NCBI RefSeq assembly: GCF_040370365.1 | Contig: NZ_BAABWQ010000001.1 | Location: 1 to 64,000, forward strand | DNA length: 64,000 bases | Reading direction: 5' to 3' | Origin: Shimia sp040370365 | Lineage (GTDB): Bacteria > Pseudomonadota > Alphaproteobacteria > Rhodobacterales > Rhodobacteraceae | Shown here: positions 38,453 through 47,389 of the stretch, piece by piece | How the letters are laid out: each line of letters opens with the position of its first letter | Numbering within the stretch: position 1 is the stretch's first letter | Position numbers and translations under genes: made by a program | The notes under the pieces: model-generated | Seen by the model: the letters and a program-made list of their open reading frames with translations, nothing else | Told to the model about the DNA's origin: nothing | Databases searched by the model: none

Positions 38453-41400
38453 GCACACGTCTGACCACCGGCGGGCGGCTTTTGAACAAAGCCAAACAGG
38501 TGACATTCTCCTTTAACGGCAAACAGTTCACCGGATTTGAAGGCGACACATTGGCCTCAGCACTGCTGGCCAATGACCAGATGATGATGGGCCGCTCGTT
38601 CAAATACCACCGCCCACGTGGCGTGGTGGCCTCAGGCGCAGAAGAACCCAATGCGCTCATGAATATGGGCAAAGATGGCGAGTTTGAGCCCAACCAACGC
38701 GCGACCACAACCGAATTGTTTGACGGGCTGACCTGCACCTCGCAGAACCACTGGCCGTCACTGGAATTCGATATTGGTGTGGCCAACAACTATGCGGCGC
38801 GTTTTCTGCCCGCAGGGTTTTACTACAAAACCTTCATGGCGCCTGCAGCCGCATGGAAACATGTGTTTGAACCCATCGTGCGCCAATCCGCAGGTTTGGG
38901 CAAAGCCCCCAAAGACCGGGACGCAGACCGTTACGAGCACTTCTACGCCTTCTTTGACGTGGTTGTTGTGGGCGGCGGTATTGCTGGTCTGCAAGCTGCC
39001 AAAGCAGCCGGGCAGGCGGGTGCCAAGGTCCTTCTGGTGGAACAGACCGCCCATTGGGGGGGCCGCGCTCCTGTGGATGGTGGCACGGTTGAGGGCGCGC
39101 CCGTTGCTGATTTCATTGAGGCCACCGTGGCCGAGCTCACGGCAATGGAGAATGTCACGCTCAGAAACCGCATGATGGGGGCTGGGGTCTATGACCACGG
39201 CTACGTGCTGGGCTATGAGCGCCTGACCGATCATGCGCCCTTTCTGGATGGCCCACGCCACCGTCTGTGGCGCATCCGTGCCAAGCAGATTGTGACCGCG
39301 ACCGGCGCGATCGAACGCCCGCTATCTTTTGCTGGAAACGACATTCCCGGTGTCATGCTGGCGGCTGCGCTGCGCGACTACGTTGAGAATTTCGGCGTTT
39401 CGGCTGGTGATCGCACCGTTGTTGTCACCAACAATGATGACGCCTATCGCACTGCGATTGCCCTGAAAAAGGCGGGCCTTGATGTGCCTGTTATCCTGGA
39501 TGCGCGCGCATCTGGCGGTGGTGCTTTGATGGAAGAAGCCAAGAGCCTTGGCATCCGTGTAGATGTTGGCAAGGCGATCGCGAAAGTCAAAGGCGGCAAA
39601 CGTGTGACCGGCGTGGAGATCTGTTCTCAGGCAGGCGAAGGTGCCGCACTAGAAGAGATCAAATGTGACGCGGTGGCCATGTCCGGTGGTTGGTCCCCGG
39701 TGGTGCATCTGTGGTCGCATTGTGGTGGCAAGCTGATCTGGGATGATGCCCAAGCGCATTTCCGCCCTGATCCAGAGCGCGCGCCCACAAGCCACGATGG
39801 CCGTGCGTTTGTGGTCACAGCAGGCAGCGCCAGCGGGCCCTTGCACCTGAATGCGGTGTTGGCAGATGGCCAATCCGCGGGCGCAGCGGCGGCCAAGGCC
39901 GCAGGCTTTGACGCCCCTTCGCAAGACACCCCAAAAGCTGAGGCGACGGAGGAAGCGCCCATGCAGCCTGTGTGGCTTATGCCGCAGGGCGCGGGGCCAA
40001 AGCTGCGTATGAAAGCATGGCTGGATTATCAGAACGATGTGAAGGTCTCGGATGTGCGACTGGCTGCGCAAGAGGGCTACGAAAGCGTTGAACACACCAA
40101 ACGCTACACCACATTGGGCATGGCCACAGATCAAGGTAAGTTAAGTAATATCAATGGTCTGGCGGTGCTTTCTGATGCACTTAATCAGCCAATTCCAGCC
40201 ACTGGCACCACCACCTTCCGCCCTCCCTACACACCAATCTCCATGGGAGCGATTGCTGGCGAGGCGCGCGCCGACGTGTTTCAACCGGTGCGCCGCACGC
40301 CGATCCATGACTGGCACGAAGAGAACGGCGCGTTCTTTGAACCGGTCGGTCAGTGGCGCCGCCCTTATTGTTTCCCACGTGGCGAGGAAAGCCATGCGGA
40401 TGCGGTGACACGCGAGATCAACCAGACTCGCAAATCCGTTGGTCTTCTGGATGCCTCGACCCTTGGCAAAATCATCGTGAAGGGCGCGGACGCGGGCAAA
40501 TTCCTCGACATGCTTTACACCAACATGATGAGCACGCTGAAGGTTGGGAAATGTCGCTATGGCTTGATGTGCAACGAAAACGGTTTCCTCATGGATGACG
40601 GCGTGGTTGCGCGCATCGATGAGGACACGTTTCTGTGCCACACCACCACCGGCGGGGCCGAGCGCATCCACGGTTGGATGGAAGACTGGCTGCAATGCGA
40701 ATGGTGGGACTGGAACGTCTACACCGCCAATGTGACTGAGCAATATGCGCAGATCGCTGTGGTGGGCCCAAATGCCCGTAAAGTCATCGAAAAGCTCGGC
40801 GGCGAGATGGATGTCTCCAAAGAAGCCTTGGCCTTTATGTCGTGGAAAGACGGCAAGATTGGTGACTTTGAAGCACGCGCCTATCGTATTTCGTTTTCTG
40901 GTGAATTGTCCTACGAGATTGCCGTACCCGCCAGCCAGGGCCGCGCGTTCTGGGATGCGCTTTTAGAAGCAGGCGAAGAGTTCGGCATCATGCCTTATGG
41001 CACCGAAGGGTTGCACGTGATGCGCGCCGAAAAAGGGTTCATCATGATTGGTGACGAAACTGACGGCACCGTGATCCCACAGGATCTGAACTTGCAGTGG
41101 GCAATTTCCAAGAAGAAGGAAGACTTCCTTGGCAAGCGTGCGCAGCTGCGCGACCACATGGCCAGCCCAGAACGCTGGAAATTGGCCGGGTTTGAAACAC
41201 TGGATGGCTCGGTCATTCCGGACGGCTCCTACATCGTGGCCAACGGCACCAATGCCAATGGTCAGCGCAATGTGCAGGGCCGTGTGACTTCTACTTACTA
41301 TTCGCCAACGCTGGATCGTGGCATTGCCATGGGCCTTTTGCATCACGGCCCAGACCGTATGGGTGAGGTGGTAGAATTTAACAAGGTGGACGGCAGCACG

Positions 41401-41463
41401 GTGAAGGCCAAAGTGGTTGATCCGGTGTTTTATGACAAAGACGGGGAGAAGCAGAATGTCTAA
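38449..41463 (+). CDS. soxA: sarcosine oxidase subunit alpha
   Basis: This is a 1004-aa subunit with its usual domain order. An N-terminal ferredoxin-like Fer2_4 domain (VTFSFNGKQFTGFEGDTLASALLAN) comes first, then a nucleotide-binding oxidoreductase domain with VVVVGGGIAGLQAAKAAGQAG at about 170-190, and a C-terminal aminomethyltransferase (GcvT) half from about 620, including NQTRKSVGLLDASTLGKI and GTEGLHVMRAEKGFIMIGDETDGT. Family knowledge: it binds NAD and channels the methylene group to tetrahydrofolate. It overlaps soxG by 8 bp. Confidence 0.95.
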   Translation: MSTRLTTGGRLLNKAKQVTFSFNGKQFTGFEGDTLASALLANDQMMMGRSFKYHRPRGVVASGAEEPNALMNMGKDGEFEPNQRATTTELFDGLTCTSQNHWPSLEFDIGVANNYAARFLPAGFYYKTFMAPAAAWKHVFEPIVRQSAGLGKAPKDRDADRYEHFYAFFDVVVVGGGIAGLQAAKAAGQAGAKVLLVEQTAHWGGRAPVDGGTVEGAPVADFIEATVAELTAMENVTLRNRMMGAGVYDHGYVLGYERLTDHAPFLDGPRHRLWRIRAKQIVTATGAIERPLSFAGNDIPGVMLAAALRDYVENFGVSAGDRTVVVTNNDDAYRTAIALKKAGLDVPVILDARASGGGALMEEAKSLGIRVDVGKAIAKVKGGKRVTGVEICSQAGEGAALEEIKCDAVAMSGGWSPVVHLWSHCGGKLIWDDAQAHFRPDPERAPTSHDGRAFVVTAGSASGPLHLNAVLADGQSAGAAAAKAAGFDAPSQDTPKAEATEEAPMQPVWLMPQGAGPKLRMKAWLDYQNDVKVSDVRLAAQEGYESVEHTKRYTTLGMATDQGKLSNINGLAVLSDALNQPIPATGTTTFRPPYTPISMGAIAGEARADVFQPVRRTPIHDWHEENGAFFEPVGQWRRPYCFPRGEESHADAVTREINQTRKSVGLLDASTLGKIIVKGADAGKFLDMLYTNMMSTLKVGKCRYGLMCNENGFLMDDGVVARIDEDTFLCHTTTGGAERIHGWMEDWLQCEWWDWNVYTANVTEQYAQIAVVGPNARKVIEKLGGEMDVSKEALAFMSWKDGKIGDFEARAYRISFSGELSYEIAVPASQGRAFWDALLEAGEEFGIMPYGTEGLHVMRAEKGFIMIGDETDGTVIPQDLNLQWAISKKKEDFLGKRAQLRDHMASPERWKLAGFETLDGSVIPDGSYIVANGTNANGQRNVQGRVTSTYYSPTLDRGIAMGLLHHGPDRMGEVVEFNKVDGSTVKAKVVDPVFYDKDGEKQNV

Positions 41464-42031
41464 GGCTGTGAGCGCCCTTGATGGGGCAATTTTTGAAGGT
41501 TTTGCCAAAGTCGAAGACACTGGCCTGCGCGGCATGATCACGGTGCGCGGCGATTTGATGAGCAAAGAGATGGCGACGGCCGTGAAAACGGTAACGGGGG
41601 CGGATATGCCCGCTCAGCGCAAAGTGATGGATGGTGCCAAAGGGGCGGCGGCGTGGATGTCACCTGATGAACTGTTGATCATTGTTGACTACGATACGGT
41701 CACCAAAACTGTGGCCGCACTCACAGATGCTTTGTCCGGCTCCCATGCTCTGGTAGCCAATGTGTCGGACGCCCGTGCTGTGTTTCGGGTGTCCGGTGAC
41801 AGCAGCCGCGATGTGCTGGCCAAACTGGCACCGGTTGATTTCAGCCCAGACGTTTTTGCTGCCGGGGACATCCGCCGCTCCCGTATGGCGCAGGTGCCCG
41901 CGGCCATTTGGGGCAATGCAGACGGCAGCTTTGAAGTGATCTGTTTCCGATCCGTTGGTCAGTACGTGTTCGATCTTTTGTCTGTCTCCGCGACATCCGG
42001 CGGCGAGGTTGGGTTTCACGCAACGTCTTGA
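41456..42031 (+). CDS. soxG: sarcosine oxidase subunit gamma
   Basis: This is a 191-aa subunit with the SoxG pattern: GMITVRGDLMSKEMATAVKTVTGADMPAQRK, MSPDELLIIVDY, FRVSGDSSRDVLAKLAPVDFSPDVFAAGDIRRSRMAQVPAAIW and ICFRSVGQYVFDLL. The ATG lies within the end of soxA. It completes the operon; the 275 bp after it up to sodB hold no clear gene or terminator. Confidence 0.93.
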   Translation: MSKAVSALDGAIFEGFAKVEDTGLRGMITVRGDLMSKEMATAVKTVTGADMPAQRKVMDGAKGAAAWMSPDELLIIVDYDTVTKTVAALTDALSGSHALVANVSDARAVFRVSGDSSRDVLAKLAPVDFSPDVFAAGDIRRSRMAQVPAAIWGNADGSFEVICFRSVGQYVFDLLSVSATSGGEVGFHATS

Positions 42032-42306
42032 AACGGGGCGGGGGTTTCTCAGTCAGCGTCCCGCCAAAGAAACGGGGGCCTTGTCGGCACAATGAACGCA
42101 AACACCCGCACCTGAATGCCTCGGTTTTGGACCGCAACAGCGTCCTTACCACCTGCGATGTGCCAGATTGGTCTGCAAAGACGCGCCTGAAACTCTCGTT
42201 GTACGTGCCTTCGATCTAAGAAGATGCGCCTTTGCCCTTGACCTTACCTATCATTCGCCCCCATCTGTCAGCAAAGATAACTCGCGCAACAGAAGAGGAT
42301 GCTGCA

Positions 42307-42906
42307 ATGGCTTTTGAACTCCCTGATCTTCCATATGCCCACGACGCTCTGGCCGACAAAGGCATGTCCGCAGAGACGCTGGAATTCCACCACGATCTGC
42401 ACCACAATGCATATGTGACCAATGGCAACGCTGCCATCGCCGGCACCGAGTGGGACGGCAAAACGCTCGAAGAGATCATTGTTGGCACCTACGACGCCAA
42501 TGCAGTTGCCCAAAACGGCATCTTCAACAACATCTCTCAGCTGTGGAACCACAATCAGTTCTGGGAAATGATGGGCCCAGGCACATCCGCTATGCCCGGT
42601 GAGCTGGAAAAAGCGCTGGTTGAGGCATTTGGTTCCGTTGACGAATTCAAGTCTCAGTTCTCCGCAGCAGGTGCTGGTCAGTTCGGCTCCGGTTGGGCTT
42701 GGCTTGTGAAAAACGCCGACGGTTCCCTGGCAGTGACAAAAACCGAAAACGGCGTGAACCCGCTGTGCTTCGGTCAGACGGCGCTTCTGGGTTGTGATGT
42801 ATGGGAGCACTCCTACTACATCGACTTCCGCAACAAGCGTCCTGTTTACCTGACCAACTTCTTGGACAACCTTGTGAACTGGGAGAACGTCGCATCCCGG
42901 ATGTGA
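42307..42906 (+). CDS. sodB: superoxide dismutase, Fe (or Mn/Fe) type
   Basis: This is a 199-aa enzyme that dismutates superoxide in the cytoplasm. The family blocks are clear: LPYAHDALADKGMSAETLEFHHDLHHNAYV with the first ligand His, LWNHNQFWEMM with the second, and DVWEHSYYIDFRNKRPVYL with Asp and His. Residues near the active site (AGAGQFGSGWAWL, ALLGCDVWEH) favour the iron form. GAGGATGCTGCA precedes the ATG. It is followed after 4 bp by the metallophosphoesterase gene. Confidence 0.95.
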   Translation: MAFELPDLPYAHDALADKGMSAETLEFHHDLHHNAYVTNGNAAIAGTEWDGKTLEEIIVGTYDANAVAQNGIFNNISQLWNHNQFWEMMGPGTSAMPGELEKALVEAFGSVDEFKSQFSAAGAGQFGSGWAWLVKNADGSLAVTKTENGVNPLCFGQTALLGCDVWEHSYYIDFRNKRPVYLTNFLDNLVNWENVASRM

Positions 42907-42910
42907 TCGT

Positions 42911-43804
42911 TTGACCCGTAGAGGTTTCTTAAAAGGCCTGCTGGGAGTGATCCTGGCAGGCCTTTTTGCGGCCACCTATGGCTTTTTTGTAGAGCCCGCG
43001 CTTCGACTGCGCGTAAAGCGTTGGCGCATCAGACGGGACGACTGGACCGCACCACCGCTGAAAATTGCGGTATTGGCGGACTTGCATGTTGGCGAGCCCT
43101 ACATCGGGACACATCGGATAGAGCGTCTGGTCAAACGCGCCAACGCGTTAGGTGCGGATATGATCCTATTGCTTGGCGACTACGCCGCCGGGCATCGCTT
43201 TGTGACCCGTCATGTACCCATTGCGGAGGTCGCGCCGATACTCAGCAAACTACAAGCGCCGCACGGCGTTTTTGCAGTGCTTGGAAATCACGACTGGTGG
43301 GATGATCCGGATGCACAAAAAAGGGGGGCTGGTCCCAACCTCTATGCCGACGCGCTAAATGCTGTTGGCATTTCAGTGCTCTCCAATGAGGCACGCAAGA
43401 TACCAACCGCTGGCATCTGGATTGCGGGCCTCGAAGACCAATTGGCTATTGTGCGCGGAGCAGGGCGGTATGACGGGTTGGATGATCTGCCTGCAACACT
43501 CCACCAGATTGCAGATGACGGCGCGCCGGTGGTGATGATGGCGCATGAACCCGACATTTTTGCAAAAATGCCCAAACGTGTATCCTTGACGCTGTCCGGT
43601 CATACACATGGCGGACAAGTGCGCTTGTTTGGCTGGTCGCCGATTGTACCGTCTCGCTATGGCAATCGTTACGCCTACGGGCATGTGCGCGAGGATGGGC
43701 GCGATTTGGTTGTGTCAGGGGGGATTGGCTGTTCGATCATGCCCGTCAGATTTGGAGTGGTTCCCGAGATCACGGTGATCGAGATTTCTTCCAAAGAGCT
43801 CTAA
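42911..43804 (+). CDS. membrane-anchored metallophosphoesterase (YaeI-like)
   Basis: This is a 297-aa protein with a TTG start 4 bp after sodB. The N-terminus TRRGFLKGLLGVILAGLFAATYGF is twin-arginine-like and hydrophobic, so it is an exported or anchored protein. Metal-binding motifs are AVLADLHVG (DxH), LLLGDYAAG (GDxxx), LGNHDWW (GNHD), MAHEPDIF and SGHTHGGQV. The set matches the YkuE/YaeI/LpxH-like calcineurin group. The substrate is unknown; some relatives cleave cell-envelope phosphoesters. Confidence 0.9.
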   Translation: MTRRGFLKGLLGVILAGLFAATYGFFVEPALRLRVKRWRIRRDDWTAPPLKIAVLADLHVGEPYIGTHRIERLVKRANALGADMILLLGDYAAGHRFVTRHVPIAEVAPILSKLQAPHGVFAVLGNHDWWDDPDAQKRGAGPNLYADALNAVGISVLSNEARKIPTAGIWIAGLEDQLAIVRGAGRYDGLDDLPATLHQIADDGAPVVMMAHEPDIFAKMPKRVSLTLSGHTHGGQVRLFGWSPIVPSRYGNRYAYGHVREDGRDLVVSGGIGCSIMPVRFGVVPEITVIEISSKEL

Positions 43805-43911
43805 ACATCTCCGTGCAAAGCGGCTTGGTGAGATGCGTCAATGCGAGTTGTGGCAAGCAAAGCTCCGGCTGTCCGGGCGCGCAACCACGCATTTCAACAT
43901 GAAATAGGCAG

Positions 43912-43937
43912 AGCCAAGACCAAAATTGGTCTCGGCT
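43912..43937 (+). terminator. hairpin downstream of the metallophosphoesterase
   Basis: AGCC-a-AGACCA pairs with TGGTCT-c-GGCT across a 4-base loop (one internal mismatch), followed by AGGCTTTTGG. It lies in the 228-bp spacer before the next gene. No other signal is clear in that spacer. Confidence 0.45.
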
Positions 43938-44032
43938 AGGCTTTTGGGTTCAAAATGCACCCAAGTACTTGATTATTTTTGTCGGATAGCGATATCTACG
44001 CTGAAACCCCTAACGTTCGTAAGGAAACTGTC

Positions 44033-44797
44033 ATGGCAAAACCACAACCGCGCATGCTCGAGGTGCTGGGCACCGAGCACATCACTCCGAATATGTTGCG
44101 TGTTAACTTGGGCGGTGACGGGCTGAACGGCTTCCCTGAAGGGCGGGAAGGTGGATACGTTAAGTTTGTCTTTCCAGATGCGCCCCGGACCAACCCTGAG
44201 CGCCCGGTGATGCGTACCTATTCGGTGCGCGCTTATGATCCGGCGGCAGGCGTTTTGACAGTTGATTTTGCTTTGCATGGCGACAGCGGTGGCATAGCGA
44301 CAGATTGGGCGCTTAATGCACAGGTCGGTGACCAGATATTGGTGGGCGGCCCGGGGACCGTAAAAATGGCCAGTCCCGAAGCAGATTGGGTTTTGCTGGC
44401 GGGTGACATGACCGCATTTCCCGCACTGATGTGTAACTTTTTACAGCTACCATCAACCGCCAAAGGTTACGCGGTGATCGAAATCACATCAGAGGCGGAC
44501 AAGCAGGATTTGGGGCTCCCCGCGGGTGTCGAAGTGCATTGGGTTGTCACGCCGTCCCCTGAAAAAGCTGAGGGCAGATTGGTCGAACGCATCAAATCGC
44601 TGCCGTGGCTCGCAGGGGATGTCTTTGTGTGGACCGCGTGTGAGTTTGACGCCATGCGGGCGCTGCGCAGCTATTATCGCAACGACCGCGGCGTGGGCCG
44701 CGATCAGATTTATCTGTCCAGCTACTGGCGTGCCGGTCGTACCGAAGACCAGCACAAAATCGACAAGCAAAAAGAAGCAACAGCCGCCGCTGCCTGA
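44033..44797 (+). CDS. siderophore-interacting flavoprotein
   Basis: This is a 254-aa protein of the SIP/ViuB family, FAD-dependent ferric-siderophore reductases in the cytoplasm. It shows the FAD-binding RxYS motif (PVMRTYSVRAYDP), a following GDSGGIATDWALNAQVGDQILVGGPGT and the C-terminal SIP region (WLAGDVFVWTACEFDAMRALRSYYRNDRGVGRDQIYLSSYWRAGRTED). AGGA lies 7-8 bases before the ATG; a TTG further up is less likely. It ends 5 bp from the convergent LOG gene. Confidence 0.92.
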   Translation: MAKPQPRMLEVLGTEHITPNMLRVNLGGDGLNGFPEGREGGYVKFVFPDAPRTNPERPVMRTYSVRAYDPAAGVLTVDFALHGDSGGIATDWALNAQVGDQILVGGPGTVKMASPEADWVLLAGDMTAFPALMCNFLQLPSTAKGYAVIEITSEADKQDLGLPAGVEVHWVVTPSPEKAEGRLVERIKSLPWLAGDVFVWTACEFDAMRALRSYYRNDRGVGRDQIYLSSYWRAGRTEDQHKIDKQKEATAAAA

Positions 44798-44801
44798 TGT
44801 A

Positions 44802-45353
44802 TCAGGCCAGATTCCTGTCGAGCACTGTAACAAGTTCAGGAACATCTGTGGCAACAGTGATGAAGTCTTTTAATGTGGGGTCTGCGAAACCCTGCGCAAT
44901 GACGTGATCCACCAATCCAATCAATGGATCCCAAAATCCATTGATGTTGAGCAGGACAATGGGCTTGGCGTGCAGCTCCAGCTGCCGCCAAGTCAGCACC
45001 TCAAAGAACTCATCCAGCGAACCTGCACCGCCCGGCAACACCACAATTGCGTCGCTGTTCATAAACATGACCTTTTTGCGCTCATGCATGTTTTCAGTCA
45101 CGATGAACTTGGTGAGGTCCGTTTTACCGACCTCCCATTCCAAAAGGTGGGTGGGGATCACGCCGAAGGTTTCAGCGCCCGCTTTTTGGGCTGCATTGGC
45201 CACCGCGCCCATCAAACCCACGTCACCTGCGCCATAGACCAGCCGCCAATCTTTGGCGGCAAACAGCGCGCCAAAGCTTTCTGCCGCCGTCTGATACACA
45301 GCATCATTACCAGAACGTGAGCCGCAAAAGACACAAATCGAGCGCGTGGTCAT
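44802..45353 (-). CDS. LOG-family (TIGR00730) nucleoside 5'-monophosphate phosphoribohydrolase
   Basis: This is a 183-aa Rossmann-like enzyme of the LONELY GUY group. It has ICVFCGSRSGND at the start, VYGAGDVGLMGAVANAA, and the active motif VVLPGGAGSLDEFFEVLTWRQL, with catalytic Arg/Glu neighbourhood HERKKVMF. The usual PGGxGTxxE has Ser in place of Thr. GGAG precedes the ATG; the longer frame to 45389 is unsupported. LOG enzymes release the base from cytokinin or purine nucleotides. Confidence 0.9.
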   Translation of the reverse strand: MTTRSICVFCGSRSGNDAVYQTAAESFGALFAAKDWRLVYGAGDVGLMGAVANAAQKAGAETFGVIPTHLLEWEVGKTDLTKFIVTENMHERKKVMFMNSDAIVVLPGGAGSLDEFFEVLTWRQLELHAKPIVLLNINGFWDPLIGLVDHVIAQGFADPTLKDFITVATDVPELVTVLDRNLA

Positions 45354-45452
45354 GAAATTCTCCAATATGTTCAATGCTCTTTTGACCACCCATAGCTTGG
45401 TTGATAAGGTCTCTCAACCAAGATGGCAGCCGATTTCGGGGGATAAGCGGCG

Positions 45453-47315
45453 ATGAGTGAAAAAGCGTCAATACTCAGTGGAAATGCGGTTTGGGTCGCC
45501 GGGATCGTGGTGGCGATGGGAGCTTCAGTCTTTGCATTGGTTTCGACGGGCGCGTTGGACGGCAGCGACCCGGCACCATCTGAGCGCTCTGTAGAGGCCC
45601 CGCAACAAGAAACGGAGGCGCCATCAGCGCCTGTTGAAACTGTTGTTCAAGACGAAACGCAGCCAGTGGAAGCGGTTTCCAGCGTGACCGCAACAGAAGA
45701 GCCCGTAGAAACAGAAGAGCCCTTAGAAACTGAAGCGACCCCCAACGTGGATGCCGCGACAACTGCTGAGACGTCTGAGGACATTGAAACGGCTGTCGTT
45801 GCGGAGCAGGTCGCAGAAGACGTTGCAGTACCGGTGGTGTCACCGACGTTTGATCTGGTGCGCGTCGACGCAGAGGGCAACACGGTGATCGCGGGGGCAG
45901 CCACACCGAATGCGATGTTGGGCATTTTGCTGGATGGGGCAGAGATTGCTCTGGCGCCGACAGATGCCTCTGGGAAGTTCGCTGCTATTTTGACCATCGA
46001 GCCAAGTGAGGCGCCGCGAGTCCTGAGCCTCGTCGAGCGTCGTGACGATGGTGATATACCTTCGGATGCCACTGTCATTGTTGCGCCGATATTGGCTGTA
46101 ACTGCCTCGGTTGTTCCGTCTGAGGAAAGCGCTGTTGCACAGAGTTCAGATGAGATTGAAGCGCGGGTTGATGACGGTGACTCAGTTGTTGAGACGGCAG
46201 TAAATGACATTAAAGAAGTCGTAGAACCTGTTGTAAAAGAAAATATTAGTGCGGTTCAAGGTGGTGTCGATGCGGCAACGTCAGAACTCGAAACAGCTGT
46301 CGCCGTCCCCAATAGCAATGAGACAGCTACCGACGTAGAATCCGTTGCGCAGGAACAAGCGAAGGTTGCCACCGCACCCAAGGCGCCTGCTGTCATCGTG
46401 TCGGATTCCGACGGTGTACGTGTGGTGCAACCCGCAGCGCCAGTTGAGGCCACGCCGGAGCTTCTCGCAGCCGTCAGCATCGACTCGATCAGTTACACTG
46501 ATACGGGGGCTGTTATGGTCTCCGGTCGCGGCAATGCAGGCCTTTTTGTGCGTCTCTATCTGGACAATACTCTTGCTGCAGAAAGCGCGATAGCGGATGC
46601 GGGCCTATGGTCCAGCGAGCTTACGGATGTGGCGGGAGGTCTTTATGAGTTGCGCGCAGATGAGGTGGACAAAACCGGCAAAGTGATCTCGCGGGTGGTG
46701 ACACCGTTTAAGCGTGAGACCCCCGAAACGGTCGCTCTGGCACGTGCTCAGGCGGATGAAGCCGCAACAACTCAGGCCGAAGAAGAGCCCGCTGTTGAAA
46801 GTGTGCAAACGCCTCCTGCGCAAGAGACACAGCTTCAAACGGCCACTCAAACAGAAACGCCAGCATCAGATGAAAAGGACACTGTTGTCGCGGCGGAAGT
46901 GGCACCCACAGACCCTGCGCCTGTCGAAATCACAGCAGAACCTGTGGCAGAGGCAACCGAAGAAACCTCCTCTGACAGTGTAGCGCAAACGGCTGATGCA
47001 CCAAAGGCCGCAGAAGGCGATGTCGCGGTGTCGGCTCCCAAAGCGCCAGCTGTCGAAGCGGCACGCACAGCTGGAGATGGAGCGGCAACGGCACCAGTGA
47101 TCGCCGCGGTGACGCAGCCAGATACCACACCGGCGGAGGCCCCGGCCGCGGTTAGAATTGTGACAGTACAACCTGGCTCTTCTCTCTGGGCAATTGCACG
47201 AGATCGCTACGGCGAGGGCCAGTTTTACCTTCGAGTGTTTGAAGCCAACCAAGACAAGATACGTGATCCGGATCTGATCTACCCAGGCCAAGTCTTTACG
47301 GTTCCCGAAGAATAG
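45453..47315 (+). CDS. membrane-anchored Ala/Glu/Val-rich protein with C-terminal LysM domain
   Basis: This is a 620-aa protein with one N-terminal transmembrane helix (ASILSGNAVWVAGIVVAMGASVFAL), long low-complexity regions of Ala, Glu, Val and Thr, two segments resembling beta-sandwich repeats (FDLVRVDAEGNTVIAGAATPNAMLGILLDG; ISYTDTGAVMVSGRGNAGLFVRLYLDN) and a LysM domain at the end (IVTVQPGSSLWAIARDRYGEGQFYLRVFEANQDKIRDPDLIYPGQVFTVP). LysM binds peptidoglycan, so it probably links membrane and wall in the periplasm. Similar genes are common in Rhodobacteraceae. Confidence 0.85.
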   Translation: MSEKASILSGNAVWVAGIVVAMGASVFALVSTGALDGSDPAPSERSVEAPQQETEAPSAPVETVVQDETQPVEAVSSVTATEEPVETEEPLETEATPNVDAATTAETSEDIETAVVAEQVAEDVAVPVVSPTFDLVRVDAEGNTVIAGAATPNAMLGILLDGAEIALAPTDASGKFAAILTIEPSEAPRVLSLVERRDDGDIPSDATVIVAPILAVTASVVPSEESAVAQSSDEIEARVDDGDSVVETAVNDIKEVVEPVVKENISAVQGGVDAATSELETAVAVPNSNETATDVESVAQEQAKVATAPKAPAVIVSDSDGVRVVQPAAPVEATPELLAAVSIDSISYTDTGAVMVSGRGNAGLFVRLYLDNTLAAESAIADAGLWSSELTDVAGGLYELRADEVDKTGKVISRVVTPFKRETPETVALARAQADEAATTQAEEEPAVESVQTPPAQETQLQTATQTETPASDEKDTVVAAEVAPTDPAPVEITAEPVAEATEETSSDSVAQTADAPKAAEGDVAVSAPKAPAVEAARTAGDGAATAPVIAAVTQPDTTPAEAPAAVRIVTVQPGSSLWAIARDRYGEGQFYLRVFEANQDKIRDPDLIYPGQVFTVPEE

Positions 47316-47389
47316 TCATACACGGGGCTGGCATGTCCCTGTTGCAGTGACTAAGTTTGCCCCGCTCACCAAAACGCAAGGCAGGCAGA

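Noticed and set aside
42032..42070. GGCGGG...CCCGCC as a terminator after soxG
   Set aside because: Only 6 bp with a 17-base loop and no T-run; too weak to call.
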